Source of the DNA: Kluyvera intermedia
GTDB lineage: Bacteria > Pseudomonadota > Gammaproteobacteria > Enterobacterales > Enterobacteriaceae
Reading direction: 5' to 3'
Length of the DNA stretch: 64,000 nt
Assembly: GCF_034424175.1 (NCBI RefSeq)
Contig: NZ_CP139986.1
Location: 3,162,001-3,226,000 of the forward strand
Shown here: piece after piece, positions 16,190 through 24,766 of the stretch
How positions within the stretch are numbered: the first letter of the stretch is position 1
How the letters are laid out: each line of letters starts with the position of its first letter
The notes under the pieces: generated by a model
What the model was told of the DNA's origin: nothing
Seen by the model: only the letters and a program-made list of their open reading frames with translations
Database searches by the model: none
Made by a program: the position numbers and the translations under genes

Positions 16190-18622
16190 ATGACGATGCT
16201 AAAACTCGACAAATTAACCAGCCGTATTCAGGCCCATAAAAACGCGCTGGTGCATATCGTGAAGCCACCGGTATGTACGGAACGTGCGCGCCACTATACC
16301 GAAGCGTATCAGCAGCATCTGGATAAGCCGATTCCGGTACGCCGCGCGCTGGCGCTGGCGCATCACCTGGCGGAGCGTACCATCTGGATCAAACATGACG
16401 AGCTGATTATTGGTAATCAGGCGAGCGTTGTACGTGCGGCGCCGATCTTCCCGGAATACACCGTTAGCTGGATTGAAAAAGAGATTGATGACCTGGCGGA
16501 TCGCCCAGGTGCCGGTTTTGCAGTCAGCGAAGAGGACAAACGCGTACTGCATGAAGTGTGTCCGTGGTGGCGTGGGCAAACCGTGCAGGATCGCTGCTAT
16601 GGCATGTTCACCGACGAGCAAAAAGCACTGCTGGCAACCGGCATCATCAAAGCCGAAGGCAACATGACCTCCGGCGACGCCCACCTGGCGGTGAACTTCC
16701 CGCTGCTGCTGGAAAAAGGCCTTGACGGTATGCGCGCCAAAGTGGCCGAGCGCCGTTCGCGCATCAACCTGACGGTGCTGGAAGATCTGCACGGTGAGCA
16801 GTTCCTGAAAGGGATCGATATTGTGTTGGACGCGGTCAGTCTGCACATTACGCGCTTCGCCGAGCTGGCACGCAAGATGGCCGCTGAAGAGATCCGTGAA
16901 AGCCGCCGCGACGAGTTGCTGGCAATGGCAGCCAACTGCGATGTGATTGCTCACGAGCAACCGAAAACTTTCTGGCAGGCATTGCAGCTGTGCTATTTCA
17001 TCCAGCTGATTCTGCAAATTGAGTCCAACGGTCACTCGGTGTCGTTTGCCCGTATGGACCAGTATTTGTACCCGTACTACCGCCGCGATGTTGAGCTAGA
17101 GCAGTCGCTGGAACGCGAGCAGGCCATTGAGCTGCTGCACAGCTGCTGGCTGAAACTGCTGGAAGTGAACAAAATCCGCTCCGGCTCGCACTCCAAAGCC
17201 TCCGCCGGTAGCCCGCTGTATCAGAACGTCACTATCGGCGGTCAGAAATTGGTGAATGGTGAAGCGCAGGATGCGGTTAACCCACTCTCCTACGCCATTC
17301 TTGAATCCTGCGGTCGCCTGCGTTCAACGCAGCCAAACCTGAGCGTGCGCTATCACGCGGGAATGAGTAACGATTTCCTCGACGCCTGCGTACAGGTGAT
17401 TCGCTGCGGCTTCGGCATGCCGGCCTTCAACAATGATGAAATCGTGATCCCGGAATTTATCAAACTGGGTATCGAGCCAGAGGACGCTTACGATTACGCG
17501 GCCATCGGCTGTATCGAAACCGCCGTCGGCGGCAAGTGGGGCTACCGCTGCACCGGCATGAGCTTCATCAACTTCGCCCGCGTGATGCTGGCAGCGATGG
17601 AAGGCGGGCGCGATGCCACCAGCGGACAGGTGTTTCTACCGCAGGAGCACGCGCTGTCGAAAGGCAACTTCAGCAACTTCGATCAAATGCTGGGCGACTG
17701 GGATACGCAAATCCGCTACTACACCCGCAAATCCATTGAGATTGAGTACGTGGTCGACACCATGTTAGAAGAAAACGTGCACGATATTCTGTGCTCGGCG
17801 CTGGTTGACGACTGTATTGAACGCGCAAAAAGCATCAAGTCCGGTGGCGCGAAGTACGATTGGGTTTCTGGCCTCCAGGTGGGTATCGCCAACCTCGGCA
17901 ACAGCCTGGCGGCGGTGAAAAAACTGGTCTTCGATCAGGGCATGATTGGCCAGCAGGAATTAGCAAGAGCGCTGGCGGAAGATTACGACGGCTTGACCCA
18001 CGAGCAGTTGCGTCAGCGTCTGATTAACGGCGCGCCAAAATATGGCAACGATGATGACAGCGTGGATACCCTGCTGGCTCGCGCGTATCAGACTTATATC
18101 GACGAGTTGAAGCAGTACCACAACCCGCGCTACGGTCGCGGCCCGATTGGCGGTAACTACTACGCGGGCACGTCATCCATTTCGGCCAACGTGCCATTTG
18201 GTGCGCAGACGATGGCAACCCCGGATGGGCGCAAGGCCAAAACACCGCTTGCCGAAGGGGCTAGCCCGGCGTCGGGTACTGACCATCTCGGCCCAACGGC
18301 GGTGATAAGTTCGGTTGGGAAACTGCCAACGTCGGCGATTCTTGGCGGCGTGCTGTTAAACCAGAAGCTAAATCCGGCAACGCTTGAAAACGAGAGCGAT
18401 AAACAGAAACTGATGGCGCTACTGCGCACCTTCTTTGAGGTGCATAAAGGCTGGCATATTCAGTACAACATCGTGTCGCGCGAAACGCTGCTGGAGGCGA
18501 AGAAGCATCCGGATCAGTATCGTGATTTAGTGGTGCGCGTGGCGGGGTATTCGGCGTTCTTCACCGCGCTGTCGCCGGATGCGCAGGACGATATTATCGC
18601 GCGTACTGAGCATACGCTGTAA
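16190..18622 (+). CDS. ybiW: Glycyl radical enzyme YbiW (PflF), PFL-like, substrate unknown
   Basis: Oxygen-sensitive glycyl radical enzyme of 810 residues, the same as E. coli YbiW. The radical glycine is Gly786 in VRVAGYSAFF, and the active-site cysteine is Cys441 in YAAIGCIETAVGG. A single Cys rather than the adjacent Cys-Cys of true pyruvate formate-lyase, and Glu in the CIE motif, place it with dehydratase-like members (glycerol or related diol dehydratases). The true substrate is not established. It needs YbiY for activation. Nearby fsaA, ybiV (sugar phosphatase) and ybiU suggest a small-sugar or polyol pathway, which is inference. Confidence 0.95.
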   Translation: MTMLKLDKLTSRIQAHKNALVHIVKPPVCTERARHYTEAYQQHLDKPIPVRRALALAHHLAERTIWIKHDELIIGNQASVVRAAPIFPEYTVSWIEKEIDDLADRPGAGFAVSEEDKRVLHEVCPWWRGQTVQDRCYGMFTDEQKALLATGIIKAEGNMTSGDAHLAVNFPLLLEKGLDGMRAKVAERRSRINLTVLEDLHGEQFLKGIDIVLDAVSLHITRFAELARKMAAEEIRESRRDELLAMAANCDVIAHEQPKTFWQALQLCYFIQLILQIESNGHSVSFARMDQYLYPYYRRDVELEQSLEREQAIELLHSCWLKLLEVNKIRSGSHSKASAGSPLYQNVTIGGQKLVNGEAQDAVNPLSYAILESCGRLRSTQPNLSVRYHAGMSNDFLDACVQVIRCGFGMPAFNNDEIVIPEFIKLGIEPEDAYDYAAIGCIETAVGGKWGYRCTGMSFINFARVMLAAMEGGRDATSGQVFLPQEHALSKGNFSNFDQMLGDWDTQIRYYTRKSIEIEYVVDTMLEENVHDILCSALVDDCIERAKSIKSGGAKYDWVSGLQVGIANLGNSLAAVKKLVFDQGMIGQQELARALAEDYDGLTHEQLRQRLINGAPKYGNDDDSVDTLLARAYQTYIDELKQYHNPRYGRGPIGGNYYAGTSSISANVPFGAQTMATPDGRKAKTPLAEGASPASGTDHLGPTAVISSVGKLPTSAILGGVLLNQKLNPATLENESDKQKLMALLRTFFEVHKGWHIQYNIVSRETLLEAKKHPDQYRDLVVRVAGYSAFFTALSPDAQDDIIARTEHTL

Positions 18623-18629
18623 TTCACGG

Positions 18630-18750
18630 CCTCCCGGCGGCGCTGCGCTTGGCCGGGCTACTTTGTGCAAGTTTGTCTCCCGGCCAGCGTAGCGCCACCG
18701 GGGAAATTTTGTGTAAGTTTGTAGCCCGGCCAAGCGCAGCGCCGCCGGGT
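18630..18750. repeat. REP cluster, GGCGGCGCTGCGCTT class, three units
   Basis: CCCGGCGGCGCTGCGCTTGG...GGGCTAC, a diverged inner unit, and the reverse-oriented GTAGCCCGGCCAAGCGCAGC lie between ybiW and ybiV. This class also flanks the RAYT gene at 38.3 kb. Confidence 0.85.
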
Positions 18751-18764
18751 CTTTCGAATGAAAT
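18751..18764. promoter_or_regulatory. Shared inverted-repeat motif, copy 2 (ybiV)
   Basis: CTTTCGAATGAAAT. The first 13 bases are identical to the copy before ybiU and to the reverse complement of the copy before ybiY. It begins right after a REP unit, 69 bp before the ybiV start. Confidence 0.45.
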
Positions 18765-18769
18765 AAATT

Positions 18770-18785
18770 TGTGCTTTAGCTCACA
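18770..18785 (+). promoter_or_regulatory. CRP-like site upstream of ybiV
   Basis: TGTGCTTTAGCTCACA matches the CRP core TGTGA-N6-TCACA with one mismatch and has AT-rich flanks. It lies about 48 bp before the ybiV start, next to the shared motif. Inferred. Confidence 0.4.
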
Positions 18786-18832
18786 TTGTAATTAAATTGC
18801 TGCTGGCCGGAGTTACCCCAGGAGCATCCCGT

Positions 18833-19642
18833 ATGACCGTTAAAGTTATCGTCACAGACATGGACGGAACTTTTCTTAATGACGCCAAAACCTACGACCG
18901 TTCACGGTTTCTGGCGCAGTTTGAACAGCTTCAACAGCGTGGCATTGAATTCGTCGTCGCCAGCGGCAACCAGTATTATCAGCTCATCACCTTCTTCCCG
19001 GAAATCCGAGACCGCATCTCCTATGTCGCCGAAAACGGTGCGTTGGTGTACGAACACGGACATGAGCTTTTCCACGGGGAACTGACTCGCCATGAATATC
19101 AAACGGTGATTGGTGAACTGGAAAAAGATCCGCAGCTCCATTTTGTCGCCTGCGGACTGGAAAGCGCCTATATCAGCGAAAATGCACCAGAAGAACTGGT
19201 GGCGCTGATGTCCAAACACTATTACCGTTTAAAGCGCGTGGCGAACTATCACGACATCGACGACAAGATGTTTAAATTCTCGCTAAACCTGCCAGACAGC
19301 CTTATTCCGGCGTTAGTCGATAAACTCCATATCTCCCTTGATGGCATTATGAAGCCCGTCACCAGCGGCTTCGGCTTTGTTGATCTCATCATTCCCGGTT
19401 TGCACAAAGCCAACGGTATCAGCCGCTTGCTAAAACGCTGGCAGATCTCACCGCAAGAGTGCGTGGCGATTGGCGACAGCGGCAACGATGCAGAAATGCT
19501 GAAACTGGTGAAGTACGCCTTCGCCATGGACAACGCCGCCGACAGCATTAAAGCCATCGCCGACTATCAGACCGACGATAACAACCACGACGGCGCGCTG
19601 AACGTGATTCAAGCTGTGCTGGACGGTACCACCCCGTTCTAA
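18833..19642 (+). CDS. ybiV: HAD-family sugar phosphatase YbiV (SupH)
   Basis: Cytoplasmic HAD phosphatase of the Cof (IIB) type, active on sugar phosphates such as ribose 5-phosphate and erythrose 4-phosphate in E. coli. It has 269 residues (E. coli 271). The nucleophile motif is TDMDGTF with Asp9 and Asp11. The C-terminal Mg motif is IGDSGNDAEM. The start was set at ATG 18833, which has AGGAG upstream and fits the family start MTVKVIVTDMDG. It is transcribed from a gap that carries a CRP-like site and the shared motif. Confidence 0.95.
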   Translation: MTVKVIVTDMDGTFLNDAKTYDRSRFLAQFEQLQQRGIEFVVASGNQYYQLITFFPEIRDRISYVAENGALVYEHGHELFHGELTRHEYQTVIGELEKDPQLHFVACGLESAYISENAPEELVALMSKHYYRLKRVANYHDIDDKMFKFSLNLPDSLIPALVDKLHISLDGIMKPVTSGFGFVDLIIPGLHKANGISRLLKRWQISPQECVAIGDSGNDAEMLKLVKYAFAMDNAADSIKAIADYQTDDNNHDGALNVIQAVLDGTTPF

Positions 19643-19645
19643 TCT

Positions 19646-19721
19646 TAGCCCGGGCGAGGCGTCTACGCCGACCCCGGGGCGGCTCGGAGCCAAATCCCGG
19701 CATCGCTTCGCTCGAACGGGC
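19646..19721. repeat. Diverged REP-like palindromes between ybiV and ybiU
   Basis: CCCGGGCGAGGCG...CGCC...CCCCGGGGCGG and CCCGGCATCGCTTCGCTC...CGGGCTA resemble degenerate REP units of the second class. Confidence 0.6.
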
Positions 19722-19792
19722 TATTCCCACCTCAAAACATTAATCTTGCATTAACTTTATTTTAACCTAAAGTATCGCTTGTAATAAAAATA

Positions 19793-19808
19793 ACTTTCGA
19801 ATGAAAGA
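19793..19808. promoter_or_regulatory. Shared inverted-repeat motif, copy 3 (ybiU)
   Basis: ACTTTCGAATGAAAGA, with CTTTC/GAAAG arms around GAAT. It lies directly upstream of the ybiU ribosome binding site and just downstream of a possible extended -10 (TTGTAATAA). A protein bound here would block initiation, so a repressor is the simplest reading. Confidence 0.5.
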
Positions 19809-19821
19809 TTGCGAGGTTGAT

Positions 19822-21093
19822 ATGACGGTTATCTTTACCCACGAAACGCTGCCTGCCGATCCTAAAGCGGCCATTCGTCAAATGAAACAAGCGCTGCGTG
19901 CGCAGATTGGCGACGTCCAGGCGGTGTTCGACCGCCTGAGCGCCACCATCAGAGCGCGGGTGGCGGAAATTAACGCGCTAAAGGCACAGAATCTGCCGGT
20001 ATGGCCGGTGATCCCCTTTGCTGATATTGCCGCTGGAAATATCAGCGATGCCTCCCGCGCCGAAGTGAAACGCCGCGGCTGTGCAGTGATTAAAGGCCAC
20101 TTCCCACGTGAACAGGCGCTGGCCTGGGATCGTTCGATGCTCGACTACCTCGACCTCAACCATTTCGACGATGTCTACAAAGGGCCGGGCGACAGCTTCT
20201 TCGGATCGCTGGACGCTTCACGTCCTGAGATCTACCCGATCTACTGGTCACAAGCGCAGATGCAGGCGCGCCAAAGCCCGGAAATGGCGCAGACACAATC
20301 ATTTTTAAACCGTCTGTGGCAGGTAGAAAGCGACGGTAAGCAGTGGTTTAACCCGGATATTAGCGTGATTTATCCCGATCGCATTCGTCGCCGTCCGCCG
20401 GGCACCACCTCGAAAGGGCTCGGCGCACATACCGATTCCGGTGCGCTGGAGCGCTGGCTGCTTCCGGCCTATCAGCAGGTATTCGCCAGTGTCTTTAACG
20501 GCAATGTGGATCGCTACGATCCGTGGAATGCAGCACACCGCACCGAGGTTGAAGAGTACACCGTCGATAACACCACCAAATGCTCCGTGTTCCGCACCTT
20601 CCAGGGTTGGACGGCGCTGTCGGATATGCTCCCGGATCAGGGGTTACTGCACGTGGTGCCGATTCCCGAAGCGATGGCTTATGTGCTGCTGCGCCCGCTG
20701 CTTGACGATGTACCAGACGATGAACTGTGCGGCGTGGCGCCGGGCAGAGTCCTGCCGATCTCTGAGAAGTGGCATCCACTGTTGATGAGCGCCCTCACCT
20801 CCATTCCAGCGCTCGAAGCCGGTGATTCCGTGTGGTGGCATTGCGATGTCATCCACTCGGTCGCAGCGGTGGAAAACCAGCAGGGTTGGGGCAACGTCAT
20901 GTATATTCCCGCCGCACCGATGTGCGCCAAAAACCTCGCCTATGCGCATAAGGTCAAAGCTGCGTTGGAACGTGGTGCATCACCGGGCGATTTCCCGCGT
21001 GAAGATTATGAGGCTGCTTGGCAAGGACGGTTTACGCTGGAAGATTTGAACGTCCACGGCAGGCGTGCGCTGGGGATCGAAAGTGCAGATTGA
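19822..21093 (+). CDS. ybiU: YbiU, DUF1479 family, predicted Fe(II)/2-oxoglutarate oxygenase fold
   Basis: Cytoplasmic protein of 423 residues (E. coli 421) of unknown function. It has an HxD motif (GAHTDSGALERW) and a later histidine in WWHCDVIHSVA, which together resemble the metal facial triad of 2-oxoglutarate-dependent oxygenases. Family blocks include RRGCAVIKGHFPREQAL and VYKGPGDSFFG. ATG 19822 was preferred to 19801 because GCGAGG lies upstream and the N-terminus then aligns with E. coli. No reaction is established. The shared motif upstream links it to ybiY and ybiV. Confidence 0.9.
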   Translation: MTVIFTHETLPADPKAAIRQMKQALRAQIGDVQAVFDRLSATIRARVAEINALKAQNLPVWPVIPFADIAAGNISDASRAEVKRRGCAVIKGHFPREQALAWDRSMLDYLDLNHFDDVYKGPGDSFFGSLDASRPEIYPIYWSQAQMQARQSPEMAQTQSFLNRLWQVESDGKQWFNPDISVIYPDRIRRRPPGTTSKGLGAHTDSGALERWLLPAYQQVFASVFNGNVDRYDPWNAAHRTEVEEYTVDNTTKCSVFRTFQGWTALSDMLPDQGLLHVVPIPEAMAYVLLRPLLDDVPDDELCGVAPGRVLPISEKWHPLLMSALTSIPALEAGDSVWWHCDVIHSVAAVENQQGWGNVMYIPAAPMCAKNLAYAHKVKAALERGASPGDFPREDYEAAWQGRFTLEDLNVHGRRALGIESAD

Positions 21094-21109
21094 ATAGCTG
21101 AGGAAAAGA

Positions 21110-21139
21110 ACCCGGCGGCGCTGCGCTTAGCCGGGCTAC
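21110..21139. repeat. Single REP unit after ybiU
   Basis: CCCGGCGGCGCTGCGCTTAG followed by CCGGGCTAC lies between the convergent ybiU and ybiT genes. Confidence 0.75.
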
Positions 21140-21145
21140 GCAAAT

Positions 21146-21165
21146 CGGGTTCCCAAGGGAACCCG
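21146..21165. terminator. Terminator-like hairpin between ybiU and ybiT
   Basis: CGGGTTCCCAAGGGAACCCG is a perfect palindrome. It is placed to end ybiT (minus) or ybiU (plus) transcripts. There is no strong T tract on either side. Confidence 0.5.
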
Positions 21166-21173
21166 AAGACATA

Positions 21174-22766
21174 TTACTCGACGCCTTTGGTGCGCAGGTA
21201 ATCTTCGTAGTTACCGGTGAAGTCCACCACGCGCTCAGGCGTAATTTCAATCACACGGGTCGCCAGTGAGCTGACGAATTCACGGTCGTGAGAAACGAAG
21301 ATCAGGGTGCCCTGATACATTTCCAGCGCCATGTTCAGTGATTCAATGGATTCCATGTCCAGGTGGTTGGTTGGTTCATCCATCACCAGAATGTTCGGTT
21401 TTTGCATCATCAGCTTACCGAACAGCATGCGACCCTTTTCACCACCGGAGAGTACTTTCGCCGGCTTTTTGATATCGTCCTGGCTGAACAGCAGACGACC
21501 CAGGAAGCCACGAACGACCTGCTCGTCATCGCCTTCCTGTTTCCACTGACTCATCCAGTCGAACACGGTCAGATCGTTATCGAAATCTTCCGCATGATCC
21601 TGCGCGTAATAACCAATTTGCGCATTCTCAGACCATTTCACGGTACCGTGATCCGCAGTCAGTTCACCGACCAGCGTCTTCAGCATGGTGGTTTTACCCA
21701 CGCCGTTGGCACCCAGAATGGCAAGCTTCTCGCCCACTTCCAGCAGCAGATTGATGTCTTTAAACAGCGGGCCGTTATCGAAGCCTTTCGCAAGTTCTTC
21801 AACTGCCAGCGCGTTACGGAACAGTTTCTTATCCTGTTCGAAACGAATGAACGGGTTCTGACGGCTGGAGGCCTTCACTTCGTCAAGTTTGATTTTATCA
21901 ATCTGACGAGCGCGAGACGTTGCCTGACGAGATTTGGAGGCGTTGGCGCTAAAGCGGCTAACGAAGGATTGCAGGTCGGCAATCTGCGCTTTTTTCTTAG
22001 CGTTATCGGACAGCAGACGTTCACGCGCCTGGGTCGCAGCGGTCATGTACTCATCGTAGTTACCCGCGTATACGCGCAACTCGCCGTAGTCGAGATCGGC
22101 CATGTGGGTACAGACCATGTTCAGGAAGTGACGGTCGTGCGAAATGATGATCATGGTGCTGTCGCGATCGTTAAGCGTCTGCTCCAGCCAGCGGATGGTA
22201 TCGATGTCCAGGTTGTTCGTTGGTTCGTCGAGCAGCAGGATGTCAGGGTTTGAGAACAGCGCCTGTGCTAACAGAACACGCAGTTTCCAGCCTGGCGCAA
22301 CTTCGCTCATCAGGCCCCAATGCTGTTCAACCGGAATACCGACGCCCAGCAGCAGTTCGCCCGCGCGGGATTCCGCAGAGTAACCGTCCATCTCGCCGTA
22401 AAGCACTTCAAGATCGGCCACTTTATAGCCATCTTCTTCGCTCATTTCAGCCAGACCATAGATACGGTCGCGCTCTTGTTTCACTTCCCACAGTTCAGCA
22501 TGCCCCATGATCACCGTGTCCAGCACCGTGAACTCTTCAAAAGCAAACTGATCCTGGCGCAGCTTACCGATGCGCTCGTTCGGATCGAGGGAAACGTTAC
22601 CCAGCGACGGTTCTAAATCGTTGCCGAGAATTTTCATAAAGGTGGATTTGCCGCTCCCGTTTGCGCCAATCAGGCCGTAACGGTTGCCGCCGCCAAATTT
22701 GACGGAGATGTTTTCGAACAGCGGCTTACTGCCAAACTGCATGGTGACGTTGCTGGTAACTAACAC
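21174..22766 (-). CDS. ybiT: ABC-F family ATPase YbiT
   Basis: Soluble, ribosome-associated ABC-F protein of 530 residues, the same as E. coli YbiT; this family acts on the ribosome, not in transport. There are two ATPase domains without membrane spans. The first has Walker A GANGSGKS at residues 34-41 and Walker B DILLLDEPTNNLD. The second has GANGVGKT, signature LSGGEKGR and NILVMDEPTNHLD. The linker between them is charged and helical, rich in Arg, Lys and Ser (SKSRQATSRARQIDK). Divergent from ldtB. Confidence 0.96.
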   Translation of the reverse strand: MLVTSNVTMQFGSKPLFENISVKFGGGNRYGLIGANGSGKSTFMKILGNDLEPSLGNVSLDPNERIGKLRQDQFAFEEFTVLDTVIMGHAELWEVKQERDRIYGLAEMSEEDGYKVADLEVLYGEMDGYSAESRAGELLLGVGIPVEQHWGLMSEVAPGWKLRVLLAQALFSNPDILLLDEPTNNLDIDTIRWLEQTLNDRDSTMIIISHDRHFLNMVCTHMADLDYGELRVYAGNYDEYMTAATQARERLLSDNAKKKAQIADLQSFVSRFSANASKSRQATSRARQIDKIKLDEVKASSRQNPFIRFEQDKKLFRNALAVEELAKGFDNGPLFKDINLLLEVGEKLAILGANGVGKTTMLKTLVGELTADHGTVKWSENAQIGYYAQDHAEDFDNDLTVFDWMSQWKQEGDDEQVVRGFLGRLLFSQDDIKKPAKVLSGGEKGRMLFGKLMMQKPNILVMDEPTNHLDMESIESLNMALEMYQGTLIFVSHDREFVSSLATRVIEITPERVVDFTGNYEDYLRTKGVE

Positions 22767-22993
22767 GGGAGTATCCTGAAGAATGTGAAGAATGTGACAA
22801 ACCGCCTATTGTGCCACAATCGGGAATAAAAAGCGCCCGCCTTCGCCAGAGACTAAAATGTAACCCAAGTGAAAAAAATGTGATTTCGTACACATCCGAA
22901 TTCCCTGCGACAAGGAATGCACATATAATGCGCTCCTACCAACAGTCTGAATTCCCAAACAACGGCCGTAAGGGCACTGATACCTCGCACAAC

Positions 22994-23914
22994 ATGAACA
23001 TTAAATTAACAACGCTTTTCGCTGCGGCGCTTGCTGTCGTAGGCTTCTGTAATTCGGCATCTGCGGTCACGTACCCGCTGCCGACCAACGGCAGCCGCAT
23101 TGTCGGTCAGAACCAGGTTATCACCATTCCGGATGACAATAAGCAACCGCTGGAATACTTCGCTGCCCAGTATCAAATGGGCTTGTCCAACATGCTGGAA
23201 GCTAACCCCGGCGTGGATACTTTCTTGCCAAAAGGCGGCACCGTGCTGAACATTCCTCAGCAAGTGATTCTGCCTGATACCGTGCACGAAGGTATTGTGA
23301 TTAACAGCGCAGAAATGCGTCTGTACTACTATCCGAAAGGCACTAACACCGTTATCGTGCTGCCAATCGGTATTGGCCAGTTGGGCAAAGATACACCTAT
23401 CAACTGGACAACCAAGGTAGAACGTAAGAAAGCGGGTCCAACCTGGACACCAACGGCGAAAATGCACGCAGAATATAAAGCCGCAGGCGAGCCGCTGCCA
23501 GCCGTCGTTCCAGCAGGTCCAGACAACCCTATGGGCCTTTACGCGCTGTATATTGGTCGCCTGTACGCTATCCACGGGACTAACGCCAACTTTGGTGTTG
23601 GCCTGCGCGTCAGCCATGGCTGTGTACGTCTGCGTAACGAAGACATCAAATTCCTGTTCCAGAACGTGCCGGTTGGTACGCGTGTACAGTTTATTGATGA
23701 GCCTGTGAAGGCAACGACTGAGCCAGATGGTAGCCGCTTCATTGAAGTTCACAACCCGCTGTCTACTACTGAAGCACAGTTTGAAGAAGGTGAAGTCGTT
23801 CCGATTTCTCTGACTAAAGCGGTGCAGGCTGTCACCAGCCAGTCTGACGTTGATCAGAGCATTGTTGAACAGGCGGTGAAAAACCGTTCTGGGATGCCGG
23901 TTCGTCTGAACTGA
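22994..23914 (+). CDS. ldtB: L,D-transpeptidase LdtB (YbiS)
   Basis: Periplasmic enzyme that links Braun lipoprotein to peptidoglycan. It has 306 residues, identical in length to E. coli LdtB. Domains in order: signal peptide about 1-24 (TLFAAALAVVGFCNSASA), a LysM-like region (about 40-95, ending GGTVLNIPQQ), and the YkuD catalytic domain with HGTNANFG and SHGCVRL, where Cys210 is the nucleophile. The start at 22994 gives a clean signal peptide; an upstream in-frame start at 22811 does not. No strong ribosome binding site is visible before it. Confidence 0.95.
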   Translation: MNIKLTTLFAAALAVVGFCNSASAVTYPLPTNGSRIVGQNQVITIPDDNKQPLEYFAAQYQMGLSNMLEANPGVDTFLPKGGTVLNIPQQVILPDTVHEGIVINSAEMRLYYYPKGTNTVIVLPIGIGQLGKDTPINWTTKVERKKAGPTWTPTAKMHAEYKAAGEPLPAVVPAGPDNPMGLYALYIGRLYAIHGTNANFGVGLRVSHGCVRLRNEDIKFLFQNVPVGTRVQFIDEPVKATTEPDGSRFIEVHNPLSTTEAQFEEGEVVPISLTKAVQAVTSQSDVDQSIVEQAVKNRSGMPVRLN

Positions 23915-23931
23915 TAGGGCATCCGATGTGG

Positions 23932-23982
23932 ATTGCCGGATGGCGGCTAAAGCCTTATCCGGCCTACATTCTGTAGCCGGGA
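23932..23982. repeat. REP unit after ldtB
   Basis: ATTGCCGGATGGCGGC...GCCTTATCCGGCCTAC, E. coli-type REP, followed by a partial second arm. Confidence 0.8.
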
Positions 23983-24001
23983 ACACACCAGAAATGGTGA
24001 C

Positions 24002-24036
24002 AAAAAAATGGCGGGTTAATCACCCGCCATTTTTCT
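24002..24036. terminator. Bidirectional terminator between ldtB and the GntR gene
   Basis: ATGGCGGGT and ACCCGCCAT form a 9-bp stem with loop TAATC. A seven-A run lies on the left and TTTTTCT on the right, so it can end both the plus-strand ldtB and the minus-strand GntR messages. Confidence 0.85.
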
Positions 24037-24751
24037 ATCCATTATTGACGATAACAATCCCGCCGTGATCGTAACGATAGTGACAGTGCGCATACTCAAG
24101 CGGCGTGCCATCATCCAGATAGATAACCTGCTCCACTTCCAGAATCGGGTCGCCCGCTTCGCAGTTAAGATGCTCTTTATCTAGCTCCGTCGGCTTTAAT
24201 GCCCGTACGACACGGTACGACCCCATCATTTTCAACCCCAGATTTTCCTGCAGGTACTGAAAAACTGAATTTTCCAGATGCTCTTTATTTAGCCCCGGCA
24301 CCAGCGAGACGGGCATAACGGTAATATCCAATGAGAGTGGCTCACCGTTCAGCAGTCGTAAACGCACAAAATCGTAGATGGGCGCATCGGCATCAATCAG
24401 CAGAGAGCTCTGCTCCTTCTGTGTTGGGAAGCGCAGCTCGAAGCGAATCACCTGACTTTCCACTTTGCCCAGATGCCCCCAGGTTTCCGTCGCACCAGAA
24501 TAATCGCTGCCATGAATGTCCCACTGCGAAAGCTGGAGGAAGTTTTTACGAACAAACGTTCCCAGCCCTTTGCGGGTGTAGATTAACCCTTCAACAATCA
24601 GCTGCCGCATCGCCTGCTGAATCGTCATGCGACTGGTGCCAAATTCTGCCGCCAGCGCAAATTGGTCGGGTAATGGCTCAGAAGCGGGATATTGCCGACT
24701 TATGATCCGTTTTTTGATTTCCCGCGCTATCGCGATGTACTTCGCTGCCAT
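24035..24751 (-). CDS. GntR-family regulator, HutC subfamily with UTRA domain
   Basis: DNA-binding regulator of 238 residues. The N-terminal winged helix-turn-helix reads REIKKRIISRQYPASEPLPD...FGTSRMTIQQAMRQLIVEGL and the C-terminal half is a UTRA ligand domain (from about residue 95, ending EYAHCHYRYDHGGI), which usually senses a phosphorylated sugar. ATG 24751 was chosen over GTG 24754 because AGGAG then sits 6 bases upstream. The gene follows the GH1 gene by 15 bp and is probably in the same operon. It is the obvious candidate to bind the paired ATGACTAGTCAT palindromes upstream of that operon. Confidence 0.88.
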   Translation of the reverse strand: MAAKYIAIAREIKKRIISRQYPASEPLPDQFALAAEFGTSRMTIQQAMRQLIVEGLIYTRKGLGTFVRKNFLQLSQWDIHGSDYSGATETWGHLGKVESQVIRFELRFPTQKEQSSLLIDADAPIYDFVRLRLLNGEPLSLDITVMPVSLVPGLNKEHLENSVFQYLQENLGLKMMGSYRVVRALKPTELDKEHLNCEAGDPILEVEQVIYLDDGTPLEYAHCHYRYDHGGIVIVNNG

Positions 24752-24766
24752 CACCCGCTCCTGTGG

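Noticed and set aside
23006..23986. 326-codon open frame antisense to ldtB
   Set aside because: Covers a certain gene on the other strand and shows no protein family features.
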